Notes under the pieces: model-generated | What the model saw: the letters and a program-made list of their open reading frames with translations, nothing else | Told to the model about the DNA's origin: nothing | Databases searched by the model: none | NCBI GenBank assembly: GCA_044222245.1 | Contig: JBGANQ010000056.1 | Location: forward strand, 1-64,000 | Source: CALFML01 sp044222245 | GTDB lineage: Bacteria; Myxococcota_A; Polyangia; Palsa-1104; JAEUJZ01 | Length of the DNA: 64,000 bases | Direction of reading: 5' to 3' | Shown: positions 54,801-62,500 of the stretch, one piece after another | How positions within the stretch are numbered: position 1 is the first letter of the stretch | Layout: the number at the start of each line of letters is the position of its first letter | Program-made: the position numbers and the translations under genes

Positions 54801-54940
54801 CTCGGTGGGTGGCCGCGCAGGATCTCGGGCGCGATGTAGCCGAGCGTGCCCGACACCGCGCTGCTCGCCGCATGCTGGCGCAGCGTCGCCAGACCGAAAT
54901 CAAGGAGCTTGGCGTGAGGCTCCGCCGGGTGCGCCTGCAA
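51830..54940 (-). CDS. Kinase-ATPase-TPR protein, 5'-truncated (kinase N-lobe lost)
   Basis: About 1,036 aa from a TTG. The frame opens only at the kinase activation region (AKLLDFGLATLRQ, SGTLGYIAPEILRG, DLYAFGVVAYELL). The glycine loop and catalytic HRD are absent. Just upstream an in-frame TAG (54956-54958) precedes PANVLLQ, the place of 'HRDLKPANVLL' in intact kinases. Next are a predicted ATPase with P-loop GGESGVGKSRLL and Walker B VILLEDLHWCD, and about 550 residues of TPR-like helices. This is the same architecture class as the protein at 26175, without GAF or STAS. The ATPase half could still function if translated, but kinase activity is lost, and the gene is probably decaying. Confidence 0.65.
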   Translation of the reverse strand: MQAHPAEPHAKLLDFGLATLRQHAASSAVSGTLGYIAPEILRGHPPSELADLYAFGVVAYELLLGLSPAEPQHSGERAAVLRAREHDLSVSELSKEVQAVLVRLLSEEPSARFASAQETAAALAQASGLPEQRESVVVRESFLQAADFVGRSSELEQLQKALQRALRGHGSAWVVGGESGVGKSRLLDELRILTLVAGARVFVGQATSDGGTGFALLAGVLRALSLQAPLSEVEASVLKALVPDLPALLGRPIADAPALDPQPTQLRLVAAIEAVLLGTTTPTVILLEDLHWCDPDSLEVLRRLTPQLADRPLLLVASYRDEERPHLPRELPAAHLLRLSRLSRDAIAQLSASMLGGAAKRAELVQWLQQQTEGNTYFMVEVVRALAQDAGTLAAIGQARLPTHILTGGMGAVLQRRLERVPADALHLLRRAAVAGRQLDLTLLRAMVADLEPLLRDCAEAAILEVFAQQWRFSHDKLREHLLATLGAVERQQLHHEVALALERAYPDPTTQAAARAYHYEQAGIIDKAAVCTVFAGQQAARRGSLAEAAALLAKAAALQQLTATPRLAQVQTRRLLVETLFALGKMDACLEAIGEALTIAGHPMPREPVRLGVGLTQQVFTQALHRLCPWAVDAPADADAVAMLKEVVALHKVSLEIYVWQMKPLPLAYVVLDGLNVAERTGDPALCRSSYAGISYMLSVTPLAALGDYYLARCNPLDGTALPPAAQLYSLRGATAIYLHQGDSVRHRACMDLAQQLAQQLGDVNAELFLLSSEILMTRLKGNFEDARRKAEQLVRASQSCGNMFFLGTGYGQLGTALLHTGDLFAAARHLDSGLAIAERERHAHAVAIDDVRLCCALRSGQLDKARQLAPGLLKRFEDTPATFVHLQDACPGVARTLLVLWQSATQRSERHQLALLLQRALRMTRGYARVFRVGQPAAWLLTGHYQYLRGERESARRSFATSHRIARQLGMPFEAAQAQAWLGRLNLGVGGRRQLAESLATLQALGAPWEARQVADWLAESAAGADAAAPGSRA

Positions 54941-55085
54941 AAGGACATTGGCAGGCTAGCTGTCACCTGCGGGTGCAGCGCCGCGTGAATCCGTCCGCGC
55001 AGCCTCGCGCGGGGGCGCGGACAGGGGTCAGGTAACGCCCCTGCTGTGGTATGCCCGCTCGGTCAACATACCTAGGAGGACTCCT

Positions 55086-55673
55086 GTGCCTACCCATTCC
55101 CCCCGCCTGTTACGAGCAACCCTGTCGGCGCTGCTATGCTGGATGGCAGCCTGTCAGCCGCCCCCTGGCTCGGGTCCCGAGCCGGAGCCGACCAGCGCCG
55201 ACCCCACCCGGGAAATCCAGACCGCGCGCATCCCCCGCATCACCGCGGTCAGTCCGCCGCTGGCCACCAACCTGGGCGGCACCAACCTGACCATCACCGG
55301 GACCAGCTTCGCGCCCGGGGCGCAGGTGTTCATCGGCGGCCAGCCGACGACCTATGCCTATACCATGTCGTCCACCCAGATCCTGGTGCCGTCGGTGAGC
55401 GCGCCCGCGGCGACCGGCCCGGTGGCGGTCAAGGTGGTAAACCCCGATGGCCGACAGAGCGAGCGCAGCGACGTGCTGACCTTGTTCAACGACACCCTCT
55501 CCCTGGTCGCGCTGCGCAACTCGGTCAGCCTGTCCGGCATGCAGGTGACGGCGATCGCAGACGTAAACGGGAATTATGGTTCTACCTACATCGGCTGGGG
55601 GGCCGCCACCTGTAGGAGATCGAACCATGGACACCGCAACTGTTCCGACCGTTCCGACCGTTCCGAAGCATGA
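55086..55673 (+). pseudogene. TIG/FG-GAP lipoprotein gene interrupted by the island
   Basis: It has an intact 5' end: AGGAGG site, GTG start and a lipoprotein signal (LSALLCWMAAC). A Pro-rich linker leads to an IPT/TIG Ig-like domain (ITAVSPPLATNLGGTNLTIT, GPVAVKVVNPDGRQSERSD). Then MQVTAIADVNG, the beginning of an FG-GAP/integrin-type repeat, breaks off near 55572, and the rest of the frame is unrelated. Family members carry many further FG-GAP repeats, so most of the gene is displaced, presumably to the far side of the inserted element beyond the window. Confidence 0.75.
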
Positions 55674-56814
55674 CCAAGGGGCCCCAAGACGGGCTGACGT
55701 TGCCTATCCCAGCAAGCGGCGAACTGCCGTCGGGTATGTTCGGGTCAGCACATCCATGCAGGCCGAAGATGGATTGTCGCTCGATGCGCAGCGAGCGGCC
55801 ATTGCTGCCTACTGCAGCAATCACGATTTGCAGCTCATTCGGATTTATCAAGATGTTGAATCTGGTGCCAAGAGCGACCGCGCTGGATTGCGGGATGCGC
55901 TGGCGACCAAAGCGGATGTCTTTGTCGTTCTCAAGTTCGATCGCATTAGCCGCTCGATCAAGCACTTCTGCCAACTGTATGAGGATTACTTTGCTCAGAG
56001 CATGGAGCTGGTTGCGATCCGAGAGGCGATCAAGCTCGACTCCGCATTAGGTCGTGCGCTGGTTTCCATCCTGCTGGTTTTCGCCCAGATGGAGCGGGAG
56101 GCCACCGGTGAACGGACACGCGAAGCGATCCGGCACATCAACCGCATGGGGTACTTCTTCGGCAAGGTGCCCTATGGCAAGCGCGCCGTGCCGGCTCCGG
56201 ACAACCCGCGGTATCGGATTCTGGTACCCGATGAGGACGAAGAGAAGATACTAGCGTACATTAAGACGCTATTTGAAGGCGGCATCGGGCCCACGCGGGT
56301 CGCCGCGATGCTCAACGAGCAGAAGATTCCTCCGCCCCAGGGCAAGGTCTGGACCCTGTCGCTGGTCTATAACCTCAAGCTGCGGCTGGGCTGGCAGGCG
56401 GTTAAGCCGCACAACACACGCAACCACACGGACCAAGAGTCCAAGGCACGCATGACGGAGTTGCGCAACTCCGGCCGGACCTGTCAACAGGTGGCCAATA
56501 TCCTGAATGAGGAGGGTTACGTGCCTCGCAAAGGCGCCAAGTTCACCGAGGGGAGTGTCCGCCGGCTGCTGCGCCGTACGGCCACCAAGGCGGTGCTGAC
56601 GCCGCGCGCCTTCGTGGAGCAGTGCCTGTCGAACGGCTCGGGAGAAAAGCCCAGCTTGGCGGCGCTGGCGGGGATGCTGCATCAACATGGCTACGCGACA
56701 CCTCGCGGTAATAACCATTGGTGGCCGGCACAGGTGCGCGAGCTCTTGGCGGGTCGATTCGATGGCCACTATGACGCGAGGGCGGCGGGCGCAGGGGCGC
56801 CAGCGGGCACCTGA
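55627..56814 (+). CDS. Large serine recombinase (site-specific integrase)
   Basis: A 395-aa protein; AGGAG lies eight bases before the ATG. After a short tail with a TVPTVPTVP repeat (coded by 9-bp units) comes the resolvase/invertase catalytic domain. It has AVGYVRVSTSMQAEDGLSLD with nucleophile Ser41, VLKFDRISRSIKHFC and the helix E segment ALVSILLVFAQMEREATGER. A recombinase DNA-binding domain follows (ILAYIKTLFEGGIGPTRVAA, GKVWTLSLVYNLKLRLGWQA), then two helix-turn-helix-like parts. It would cut and join att sites through a phosphoserine link, integrating the downstream island. It has no zinc-ribbon/coiled-coil extension of the longest phage integrases. It sits at the left end of the insertion, as integrases do. 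Confidence 0.93.
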   Translation: MDTATVPTVPTVPKHDQGAPRRADVAYPSKRRTAVGYVRVSTSMQAEDGLSLDAQRAAIAAYCSNHDLQLIRIYQDVESGAKSDRAGLRDALATKADVFVVLKFDRISRSIKHFCQLYEDYFAQSMELVAIREAIKLDSALGRALVSILLVFAQMEREATGERTREAIRHINRMGYFFGKVPYGKRAVPAPDNPRYRILVPDEDEEKILAYIKTLFEGGIGPTRVAAMLNEQKIPPPQGKVWTLSLVYNLKLRLGWQAVKPHNTRNHTDQESKARMTELRNSGRTCQQVANILNEEGYVPRKGAKFTEGSVRRLLRRTATKAVLTPRAFVEQCLSNGSGEKPSLAALAGMLHQHGYATPRGNNHWWPAQVRELLAGRFDGHYDARAAGAGAPAGT

Positions 56815-57196
56815 GCAGGCACGGGCGGAGGGCACGGGCGGAGATTGGGGCGTTGGCTAGCCTCGGAGGGGGGCCCCGCCTGCTGGCGGGCGGGTCTATC
56901 ATCTCGGCGCACGGGACGGCTTGGTCACAGCGGCCGGCCGAGCTACCGGCGCTCGACGTCCTGCCGCGAGCGCTCCGCCATCGAGACCCGGCCGCATGAG
57001 GTGCCGATCTCGCTGAACTGCCGGCCGCGCTCCCGCTCCTGCCCGAAGCGGGCGCTGGCACCTGCAGGGTACTGCCAGCGCCCGCATGCGCCTACCGCGC
57101 ATCTCGTCGGTTGTATCGATTCGCTCAGCGCGCTATGTCGCTATCCCATGCTGAATGTCGGCAACGATTTTTTGATGTCTGCTCGGCAGTGCGTAC
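56815..57196. other. No gene recognised (382 bp)
   Basis: Between the recombinase and the convergent XRE cluster. It begins with two copies of GGCACGGGCGGA (around 56818-56841). No terminator, RNA or coding motif was recognised; an att site could lie here but cannot be told by eye. Confidence 0.5.
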
Positions 57197-57628
57197 CTAC
57201 GCTCCGGGCGGTAGAGTCCAGTAGTCTTCCAGTTCGCCGATCAGTTCAGGATGCGCGGCCAAGAGTGCGAGCAGACAGACCAGAGGCGCCCCGGGGATTC
57301 CGTCGCCCGCCCTCAGCCTCGATAAATAACCCTGAGACAGGTTCACTAGAAGCTCGGTCCGGCGCTGAGACTTGAAGCCCTGAAGGCGCGCAATCGCGAC
57401 AGCGACCCGCTTTTGCAAGTTGGCCCGGTAGAGCGACTCGAGCAGCGCGCTAGGGATTGTGTCCAGTCCGAGCGGCTCATACTTGCACCGGCGGCAAGCA
57501 GGTAGGCGTAGATCGGCGGGCAACGTCAGGGCGGCGTTTCGGTAGCGCACCACCCGGCCCGATCGAGCAGAGGGAATCACCGCCAGATAACCGCAGCAGG
57601 GGCAGCGCTGCGCTTTGGGATGGGCCAT
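57197..57628 (-). CDS. Zinc-ribbon plus helix-turn-helix protein
   Basis: A 143-aa protein; GGAG lies eight bases before the ATG. The N-terminus has paired cysteines CPCCG and CRRCKYEPLG (about residues 9-55), a likely zinc ribbon. The C-terminal 70 residues form an XRE-like helix-turn-helix: ELLVNLSQGYLSRLRAGDGI and then PGAPLVCLLALLAAHPELI. The layout resembles MqsA/YgiT-type antitoxins, but no toxin gene is adjacent. It is the last gene of a four-gene cluster, 27 bp after the previous one. It is probably a regulator of the island. Confidence 0.7.
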   Translation of the reverse strand: MAHPKAQRCPCCGYLAVIPSARSGRVVRYRNAALTLPADLRLPACRRCKYEPLGLDTIPSALLESLYRANLQKRVAVAIARLQGFKSQRRTELLVNLSQGYLSRLRAGDGIPGAPLVCLLALLAAHPELIGELEDYWTLPPGA

Positions 57629-57655
57629 CGGCTGCGCTCCGGCGGTCGCCAGGGA

Positions 57656-58114
57656 TTAGTCTTGCTCGATGACCACGAGGTGCAGCCCTGGCAGGGCGCC
57701 CTTCGGGGCGCGCTCGCTCCGGGCCAGCGACTCCCCCAGGGCTCGGACCAGGGCGCACAGGGCGACCGGGTCTAGTTCGAGCTGCAGCAAAGAGCGCGCC
57801 CCGGCGGGCTGAAATCGCAGACGGGCCAGCGGTCGCCGCGCCCTGGGGAGCCGGGCGGTTCCCTTGGAGCCCGGGAACGCCGCGTCCTTGAGGGCAGCCG
57901 GTGCTGAGTGTGCCAGCATCACATCGCGCCGGGCGATCTCCTGAAGGAGCCGCGCGGCCGTGCGACGGAAGACCTTGTGCCGGCTCGTCTCGGCGTTGCG
58001 CAGCGTGCTGGCTGCGATGCCTGCCGCGGTGGCCATGGATTTGCGCGACAGTCCGAGGCTCTCGCGAGCGCTGCGGAGCCAGGCGCCGATCGCGGTAGAG
58101 GATGGGGTCTTCAT
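57656..58114 (-). CDS. XRE-family regulator
   Basis: A 152-aa protein. Residues 8-65 are an XRE helix-turn-helix (IGAWLRSARESLGLSRKSMA, AGIAASTLRNAETSRHK). The rest, Ala/Arg-rich with a C-terminal leucine-rich helix (LELDPVALCALVRALGESLA), may dimerise. The start overlaps the preceding gene's stop as ATGA, which couples their translation. Function beyond DNA binding is unknown. Confidence 0.72.
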   Translation of the reverse strand: MKTPSSTAIGAWLRSARESLGLSRKSMATAAGIAASTLRNAETSRHKVFRRTAARLLQEIARRDVMLAHSAPAALKDAAFPGSKGTARLPRARRPLARLRFQPAGARSLLQLELDPVALCALVRALGESLARSERAPKGALPGLHLVVIEQD

Positions 58115-59262
58115 GAGAGACTCGCTTCAGGGGGCAGGGGCGGACCGGGATCAAGTCGAGGTTCACGCGCCAGAGGATCGATGAGCCAGGCAGCAGCATC
58201 GACCACGCCGCGCAGTCGGGACGTTTCCCCGACGCGGGCCAGACCCCGCTTGGTGATCAGCTGGGCGAGCTGATGCGCCCGGTGCTCGCTGAAGGGCATC
58301 TGGGGCGGCCCGATCGGGCAAGGACCCAGCGCCAGTGCCCAGAGCAGCACCGCGCCAACCCCAGAACAGTAGGCCGTGGAAGCAAGGCGCGTCCTGCGCG
58401 CCAGCAGATCGGCGAGTTCAGCCCCAGAGCGACAACCATAGAAGCGCTCGCAATGAATCTCCCGCAGGCTGGCTTGTATCGCCGTCGCGGTCGGGCTGCG
58501 CAGGCTGCGCCGTTCGTCGTGCGCCAGCTCGGACAGCCATGGGAAGCGCTCCCAGAGCGCATCGGTCAGTCGCACAGCGCACGGGGGCGCATGTCGGAGA
58601 GGCAGCTTGACCGCCTCGCGGGGGTCGAGCGTCCAAGCTTCCGAGCGGGCGCCGCAGAGACAGCAAAGGCGACGCGCCCCGTAGGCTGTCACCTCGATCG
58701 CATGTTGGCCGGTGCGCAGTTCGTCGAGCACGAGCAGCGACTCGAGCACCATGGACAAGGTGAGCCGAGAGTCGGCGGCCGACGAGGAGCCTGCAGCGTC
58801 CGTCGGCAGGGCGCCGGAGAAATAGCCCGGCGTATCGGACCAATGAAGCCCCAGTTCAGCGACTCCGACGAGGCGCAGCAAGGTGGCCCGGCTTGGCGGA
58901 TGGCGCGCGGTCTCGATAAACTTGATCGTTGCGTCGGAGAGCTTGGCCTTGCGAGCGAGCTGTGTGCGACTGAAGCCGGCCTGATTGCGCTTGTCCCGAA
59001 GCAGGCGGCCGAAGTCCTGCAGCTGCTTGAAGCTCAGCGCCGGAGCCTGCCGCCTAGAGGGAGAAACGGCGCCTTGAGCGCTGGCGAAGGAGGCGATTTC
59101 AGAGACGATGTTCGCGTAGGTGACGCAAGCCGCTTGGGTCTCGGGGGGCTGTGCCGTTGCGATCGTCTCCAGCGCCGCCGCTAAAGCGAGAGCCTGCCGC
59201 CTGATGTCGGCCCAAGGGTCGCCGGGGATAGCAGGGGATGCCGGTGCACAGGGAGGGGACAT
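58111..59262 (-). CDS. XRE-domain regulator with Cys-containing C-terminal region
   Basis: A 383-aa protein. A helix-turn-helix of XRE type occupies about residues 78-135 (LQDFGRLLRDKRNQAGFSRT, ARKAKLSDATIKFIETARHP). The C-terminal 240 residues are unknown and contain a cysteine pair (RRLCCLCGARSEAW) and aromatic-rich stretches (LWERFPWLSELAHDERRSL). It may be a sensor-regulator. Its start is 12 bp after the stop of a small frameshifted gene and its stop overlaps the next gene (ATGA), so the cluster is one transcript. Confidence 0.72.
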   Translation of the reverse strand: MSPPCAPASPAIPGDPWADIRRQALALAAALETIATAQPPETQAACVTYANIVSEIASFASAQGAVSPSRRQAPALSFKQLQDFGRLLRDKRNQAGFSRTQLARKAKLSDATIKFIETARHPPSRATLLRLVGVAELGLHWSDTPGYFSGALPTDAAGSSSAADSRLTLSMVLESLLVLDELRTGQHAIEVTAYGARRLCCLCGARSEAWTLDPREAVKLPLRHAPPCAVRLTDALWERFPWLSELAHDERRSLRSPTATAIQASLREIHCERFYGCRSGAELADLLARRTRLASTAYCSGVGAVLLWALALGPCPIGPPQMPFSEHRAHQLAQLITKRGLARVGETSRLRGVVDAAAWLIDPLAREPRLDPGPPLPPEASLS

Positions 59263-59274
59263 GAGGGCGAGCCG

Positions 59275-59506
59275 TTAGCGCTTGCCAAGGCGCGCCAGGA
59301 AGCGCGGATAGTCGCCGCCGACCGCTCGCATGGCCTGCTCGCCAGTGCCGCGCTGCTCGCAGAGCCTGCAGCAGCAAACCGCCGAGTGTCGCCTGGGGTC
59401 GGGGGTTCGCGAAGCTGTAGAGACCGCCGGGGCTTGGCCGCCTGCAGCCTGACGGGAGGGCGACGTTGACAACAGCAAGGATCGCGTCGTCGAGGAATCG
59501 GCTCAA
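59275..59506 (-). pseudogene. Small gene with apparent frameshift, head of the XRE cluster
   Basis: One frame gives SRFLDDAILAVVNVALPSG and GGLYSFANPRPQATLGGLLL. A second, after about 59370, gives CEQRGTGEQAMRAVGGDYPR and FLARLGKR before TAA. Joined, they make a smooth protein of about 75 residues. No family is known. A programmed frameshift is possible but the site (GCAGGCTCTGCGAGCAG) is not a classical slippery heptamer; mutation or sequencing error is simpler. Confidence 0.45.
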
Positions 59507-59510
59507 TCGT

Positions 59511-59537
59511 TCCCCGGGCCGAGTAATTGCCCGGGGA
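59511..59537. promoter_or_regulatory. 9-bp inverted repeat upstream of the XRE cluster
   Basis: TCCCCGGGC, nine-base spacer, GCCCGGGGA: a perfect dyad immediately upstream of the XRE cluster. It is a good candidate operator for one of the XRE regulators, or an RNA hairpin in the leader. Confidence 0.5.
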
Positions 59538-59603
59538 AACGAAGGGTTATGAGGGCGCAGAGCAGAGGGCGAAGGGTTGGCCTGGGTACATGCCCGCGCA
59601 TCA

Positions 59604-59891
59604 CTACGTCGGGATGATCACCCTATCCTTGTCGAAGTAAAACCCGGGCTTGTCGCCGTTGGTGAAGACTATCCCGCGCCGCTCGAGCGCTTCTTGGAGC
59701 CGCTGCCGTGTCGATTCGTGAGGTGAGCGCGTTCCAGCCTCGAACATGTTGACAGTGGTGTCACTCACATCCGCCATCTTGGCCAAGTCTACCTGGCTAA
59801 TTCTGAGAAATTGGCGTGCACCGCCAATCTGCGCGCTGGTGGCCCGAACGATTTTGCTTGACATGCCCTTGTTCATCCGCAAACTTGGCAT
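59604..59891 (-). CDS. Small XRE-family DNA-binding protein
   Basis: A 95-aa protein. The helix-turn-helix spans residues 20-75: SAQIGGARQFLRISQVDLAK, MADVSDTTVNMFEAGTRSPH. It ends in a short C-terminal strand (GIVFTNGDKPGFYFDKDRVI), which is common in phage and island regulators of this size. Three Met codons lie close together (positions 1, 6, 10) and none has a convincing ribosome-binding site, so the start is uncertain. It stands alone on the minus strand. Confidence 0.8.
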   Translation of the reverse strand: MPSLRMNKGMSSKIVRATSAQIGGARQFLRISQVDLAKMADVSDTTVNMFEAGTRSPHESTRQRLQEALERRGIVFTNGDKPGFYFDKDRVIIPT

Positions 59892-60340
59892 AAAGCCGAG
59901 GTTTTCGCTGGTCGTTTTGGAACCTTGGCAACATCCTACATCCCGTCCCCAAAGTCTAGGGATGGGTGACGGCGCCGCTATGCGCTTTGAGGGTATCCAT
60001 GCCTATCGATCTGACCTTGCTGTTGTGGAGGGAGCCGGAAGCGCCCTCCGTCGGTGAGTCTATTTCCTGCAGCTGTTGAGGAACGCCTCGGGGAAAGCTG
60101 GCAAAAGCTCGCTAGCCTGGGTGCGCGAGTTCCGCTCTTAGACCGCCCAGTTCCTAGAGGGCCGGTCGACGGTTCAGCGCCTGCTCTGCGTAGTATGCGG
60201 AAGAGCCCGCTCCACGCTGCCGCTCGCTGAGGACACTTACAAGTATAACCGCCTAGCGTGGCTGGACAGTCTACACGCATAATATCTTTGCCCATGAGAC
60301 TACACCAGCCGCTCACCGTGCGGCGTGCGCGACCGATTGT
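59892..60340. other. No gene recognised (449 bp)
   Basis: The base composition changes from GC-rich to AT-rich here. Open frames are short and unconvincing. It lies downstream of the PIN gene and upstream of the small XRE gene, whose promoter it should hold. Confidence 0.5.
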
Positions 60341-60916
60341 TCAGCGGACCAACAATTTACAGCGCATGGCCTCACGAAATGCAGTTTCGAAATGCGGAGC
60401 AAGGGCGTGGCCGAGGTGCGTATGCTCGCGCTTGATATCATCCTTATCCGAATCCATGACATCCCCACGGAATGCAAGCCAACCGAGGAGATGAGGCGTT
60501 GTTTGCACGTTTCCATGCGGCAGTATAGTATTAGCCAGTTTCCTTGCTTTCTGATCATCTGTAATAAATGCGATATTTGCCTTCTTTGCGAATGCGATAG
60601 ATGTAAGCTCGCCTTTGCCAAGGTTCTTGCGCTTCTGGAGTATTTCAACCTCCTGAAGATCCTCGATATCTATTCCGATTTTGGAAAACTGCCTTCGTTT
60701 TTGTGCATTTTTTAGCCGATCAATCAATTTTTCGTCATTATCAGTAATTTCTTTCCTTGGCTTATGAAGACATTCATAGTGAACGAATTGTGTCACGCAA
60801 AATTCGCATTTAGCAAATTTGGCTTTATTATAGAGAACATCAGATGACAGAATGTGCCACACTGCGCACGTATCCACCACATTCGATAAATTGAATCTTG
60901 ATGGATCAAATGCCAT
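60341..60916 (-). CDS. PIN-like nuclease domain protein (putative toxin)
   Basis: A 191-aa protein; TAGGAGG lies seven bases before the ATG. The fold is read from the acidic residues of PIN RNases: SNVVDTCAVWHIL (Asp15), FVHYECLHKP (Glu), GKGELTSIAFAKKAN (Glu) and AFITDDQKARKLA (Asp). PIN toxins cleave tRNA, rRNA or mRNA with Mg2+. The C-terminal 45 residues after the fold (DKDDIKREHTHLGHALAPHF) are extra. The gene overlaps the end of the XRE-ImmA gene by 11 bp, the usual arrangement of a toxin with its peptidase-regulator. Codon use is AT-richer than in the chromosome part. Toxicity is inferred, not shown. Confidence 0.8.
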   Translation of the reverse strand: MAFDPSRFNLSNVVDTCAVWHILSSDVLYNKAKFAKCEFCVTQFVHYECLHKPRKEITDNDEKLIDRLKNAQKRRQFSKIGIDIEDLQEVEILQKRKNLGKGELTSIAFAKKANIAFITDDQKARKLANTILPHGNVQTTPHLLGWLAFRGDVMDSDKDDIKREHTHLGHALAPHFETAFREAMRCKLLVR

Positions 60917-62063
60917 AGCTAATCCTCCTACCGTATACCTCGGCAACATTCCCTATTTGATGCTGATGAACCAATAGCACCTCAGCGAGCCTGGCGGCAG
61001 ATAGGATGCCATTTTCATAAGAGTCAAAACATAGATCGACATAAAAGGCAGATAGGCCCACCTGCAAAAGGTTCCCTTTTATCGCTCGAATTTTTTCTGA
61101 CAAATGCTCCGGCAATTCTGGGTCAGATTTCCATTGCCCAGGCACCCTGACCGAGGAGCGAAAGTAACTTGCCTGTTGCTTCGATAGCAAGCCATGTTCA
61201 CTGAGCGCAATCGAAAGCGCTTCCACACTTACCTTTAGTTTATTAGCCCAAATAACAATTTTCTGGTCGTCCCATTGAGCAGCGTCAGGAATGTTCTGAA
61301 GTGCCTCTAATGGCATCAAAAAATTTGATGCGAATGTATTTGCTCTAATCTCTACAAGATCCTTTTTGTCACGAAGCGACACTACAACATCCATACTGTC
61401 GGAGTCCAATATCGCATGACCTGCTTCATGAGCAGCAGTGAACCTTTGTCTATATATATCTTCGTCATAATTCACCAGAATACAGTTGCCGGCCACCGGA
61501 TGCTTTACATATAATCCAGAAATATTGGAGTTATTGAGTTTTCTTCTGAAAACATGAAAACCAAGCTTTCTAAATTCGCTGAATATATCTAGGCCGACCA
61601 TTTTCGCCGAGTACCCCAGGTGCTTTCGCAATTCACTAGCAGCGTTCTCTCCGTGCCCTTTGAAATAGTTGCCGACCTTCGTGAAGTGAAAATCACTTTG
61701 GTTCTTTAAGCCAGCTCTCTCACGCTCCTTTGCTAAAAATTCTTCGCATTCACATAAATATAAAAATTCTTGAACTGCCCATCGGTCTTTCTTATCAAAT
61801 TGGTCCCCATACCTACGAAATAATGTATCCGTTTGTTCAAAGGACGCTGTCTTTTCATTGGAAATAAAAAATTTATAGTCACATTTGAAGAAGTCCGCCA
61901 ATATCAGGATGTCATCACCGCTGGGCTTTTTGCTCCCCTCTTCATATGCGGTCAGAGTTGAATCATCAATCCCAGTTGAGATAGAAACATCCTCCAGGGA
62001 AAGTTCAAACTGCTCTCGGTATTTTCGGAGCTTTATACCTAATTGTTTAAGATCAAGCGACAT
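60906..62063 (-). CDS. XRE regulator fused to ImmA/IrrE-type metallopeptidase
   Basis: A 385-aa protein with AGAAGG before the ATG. Residues 7-70 are an XRE helix-turn-helix (LRKYREQFELSLEDVSISTG, STLTAYEEGSKKPSGDD). Residues about 165-290 are a COG2856 zinc peptidase with HEAGH at 212-216 and EIRANTFASNFLMP as the downstream Glu region. ImmA-type enzymes cut repressors to switch on mobile-element genes; XRE-ImmA fusions often act as antitoxins for an adjacent toxin, here the PIN protein. The C-terminal 90 residues are unassigned. The gene is AT-rich, a sign of transfer. Confidence 0.88.
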   Translation of the reverse strand: MSLDLKQLGIKLRKYREQFELSLEDVSISTGIDDSTLTAYEEGSKKPSGDDILILADFFKCDYKFFISNEKTASFEQTDTLFRRYGDQFDKKDRWAVQEFLYLCECEEFLAKERERAGLKNQSDFHFTKVGNYFKGHGENAASELRKHLGYSAKMVGLDIFSEFRKLGFHVFRRKLNNSNISGLYVKHPVAGNCILVNYDEDIYRQRFTAAHEAGHAILDSDSMDVVVSLRDKKDLVEIRANTFASNFLMPLEALQNIPDAAQWDDQKIVIWANKLKVSVEALSIALSEHGLLSKQQASYFRSSVRVPGQWKSDPELPEHLSEKIRAIKGNLLQVGLSAFYVDLCFDSYENGILSAARLAEVLLVHQHQIGNVAEVYGRRISYGI

Positions 62064-62500
62064 GGAAGCCTTCTATAGTGCCTCTAAAACGGCGGTCCTT
62101 CCACTGCGCTTAGGCGGGGGCGATCGTTGAAAAACATGTTCCTCATTTTATCCGACGTGCATACAATACCGTTCATCTGAGGTCAAGGTGGACGAGATCC
62201 CCGTCGGGGACTCAGCCCGCAAGACGTAGTATTTATGAGGGCCGATTGTAAGCAGAGCTTGCCCGCGCTGACGAGCGCTGACCACTACGACGATGGCCTG
62301 GCAATATCGGCTACCGTGCGAAACACTAGCCCGGCCCCGCGCCTCGACGCTGCCCGCTGCGCCATCAGAAAGCGTTAGGGCGAGTCATGGACCAGCGCGC
62401 CATAGCTGATCTCGCGGTGCGGCATGCTTGCAGCGTATGCGGCTGTTGTCGAAGTGGAATCAGTGGCTAATGTTTTGCTGCTCATGCCACGAGACGTAGG
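62064..62500. other. No gene recognised (437 bp)
   Basis: Between the OLD-type gene and the XRE-ImmA gene. Composition is mixed, with a GC-rich patch (62260-62410) flanked by AT-rich DNA as if pieced together. It should contain the promoter of the XRE-ImmA/PIN pair near 62090-62160. No coding motif is seen. Confidence 0.5.

Noticed and set aside
59978..60316. 113-codon minus-strand open frame in the gap after the PIN gene
   Set aside because: Proline/arginine/glycine composition of GC-rich non-coding DNA, no start signal, no motif.
62340..62480. Integron attC-like site around GCGTTAGGGCGAG
   Set aside because: The complementary R''/L'' half (RYYYAAC) and the expected hairpin were not found, and there is no integron integrase.
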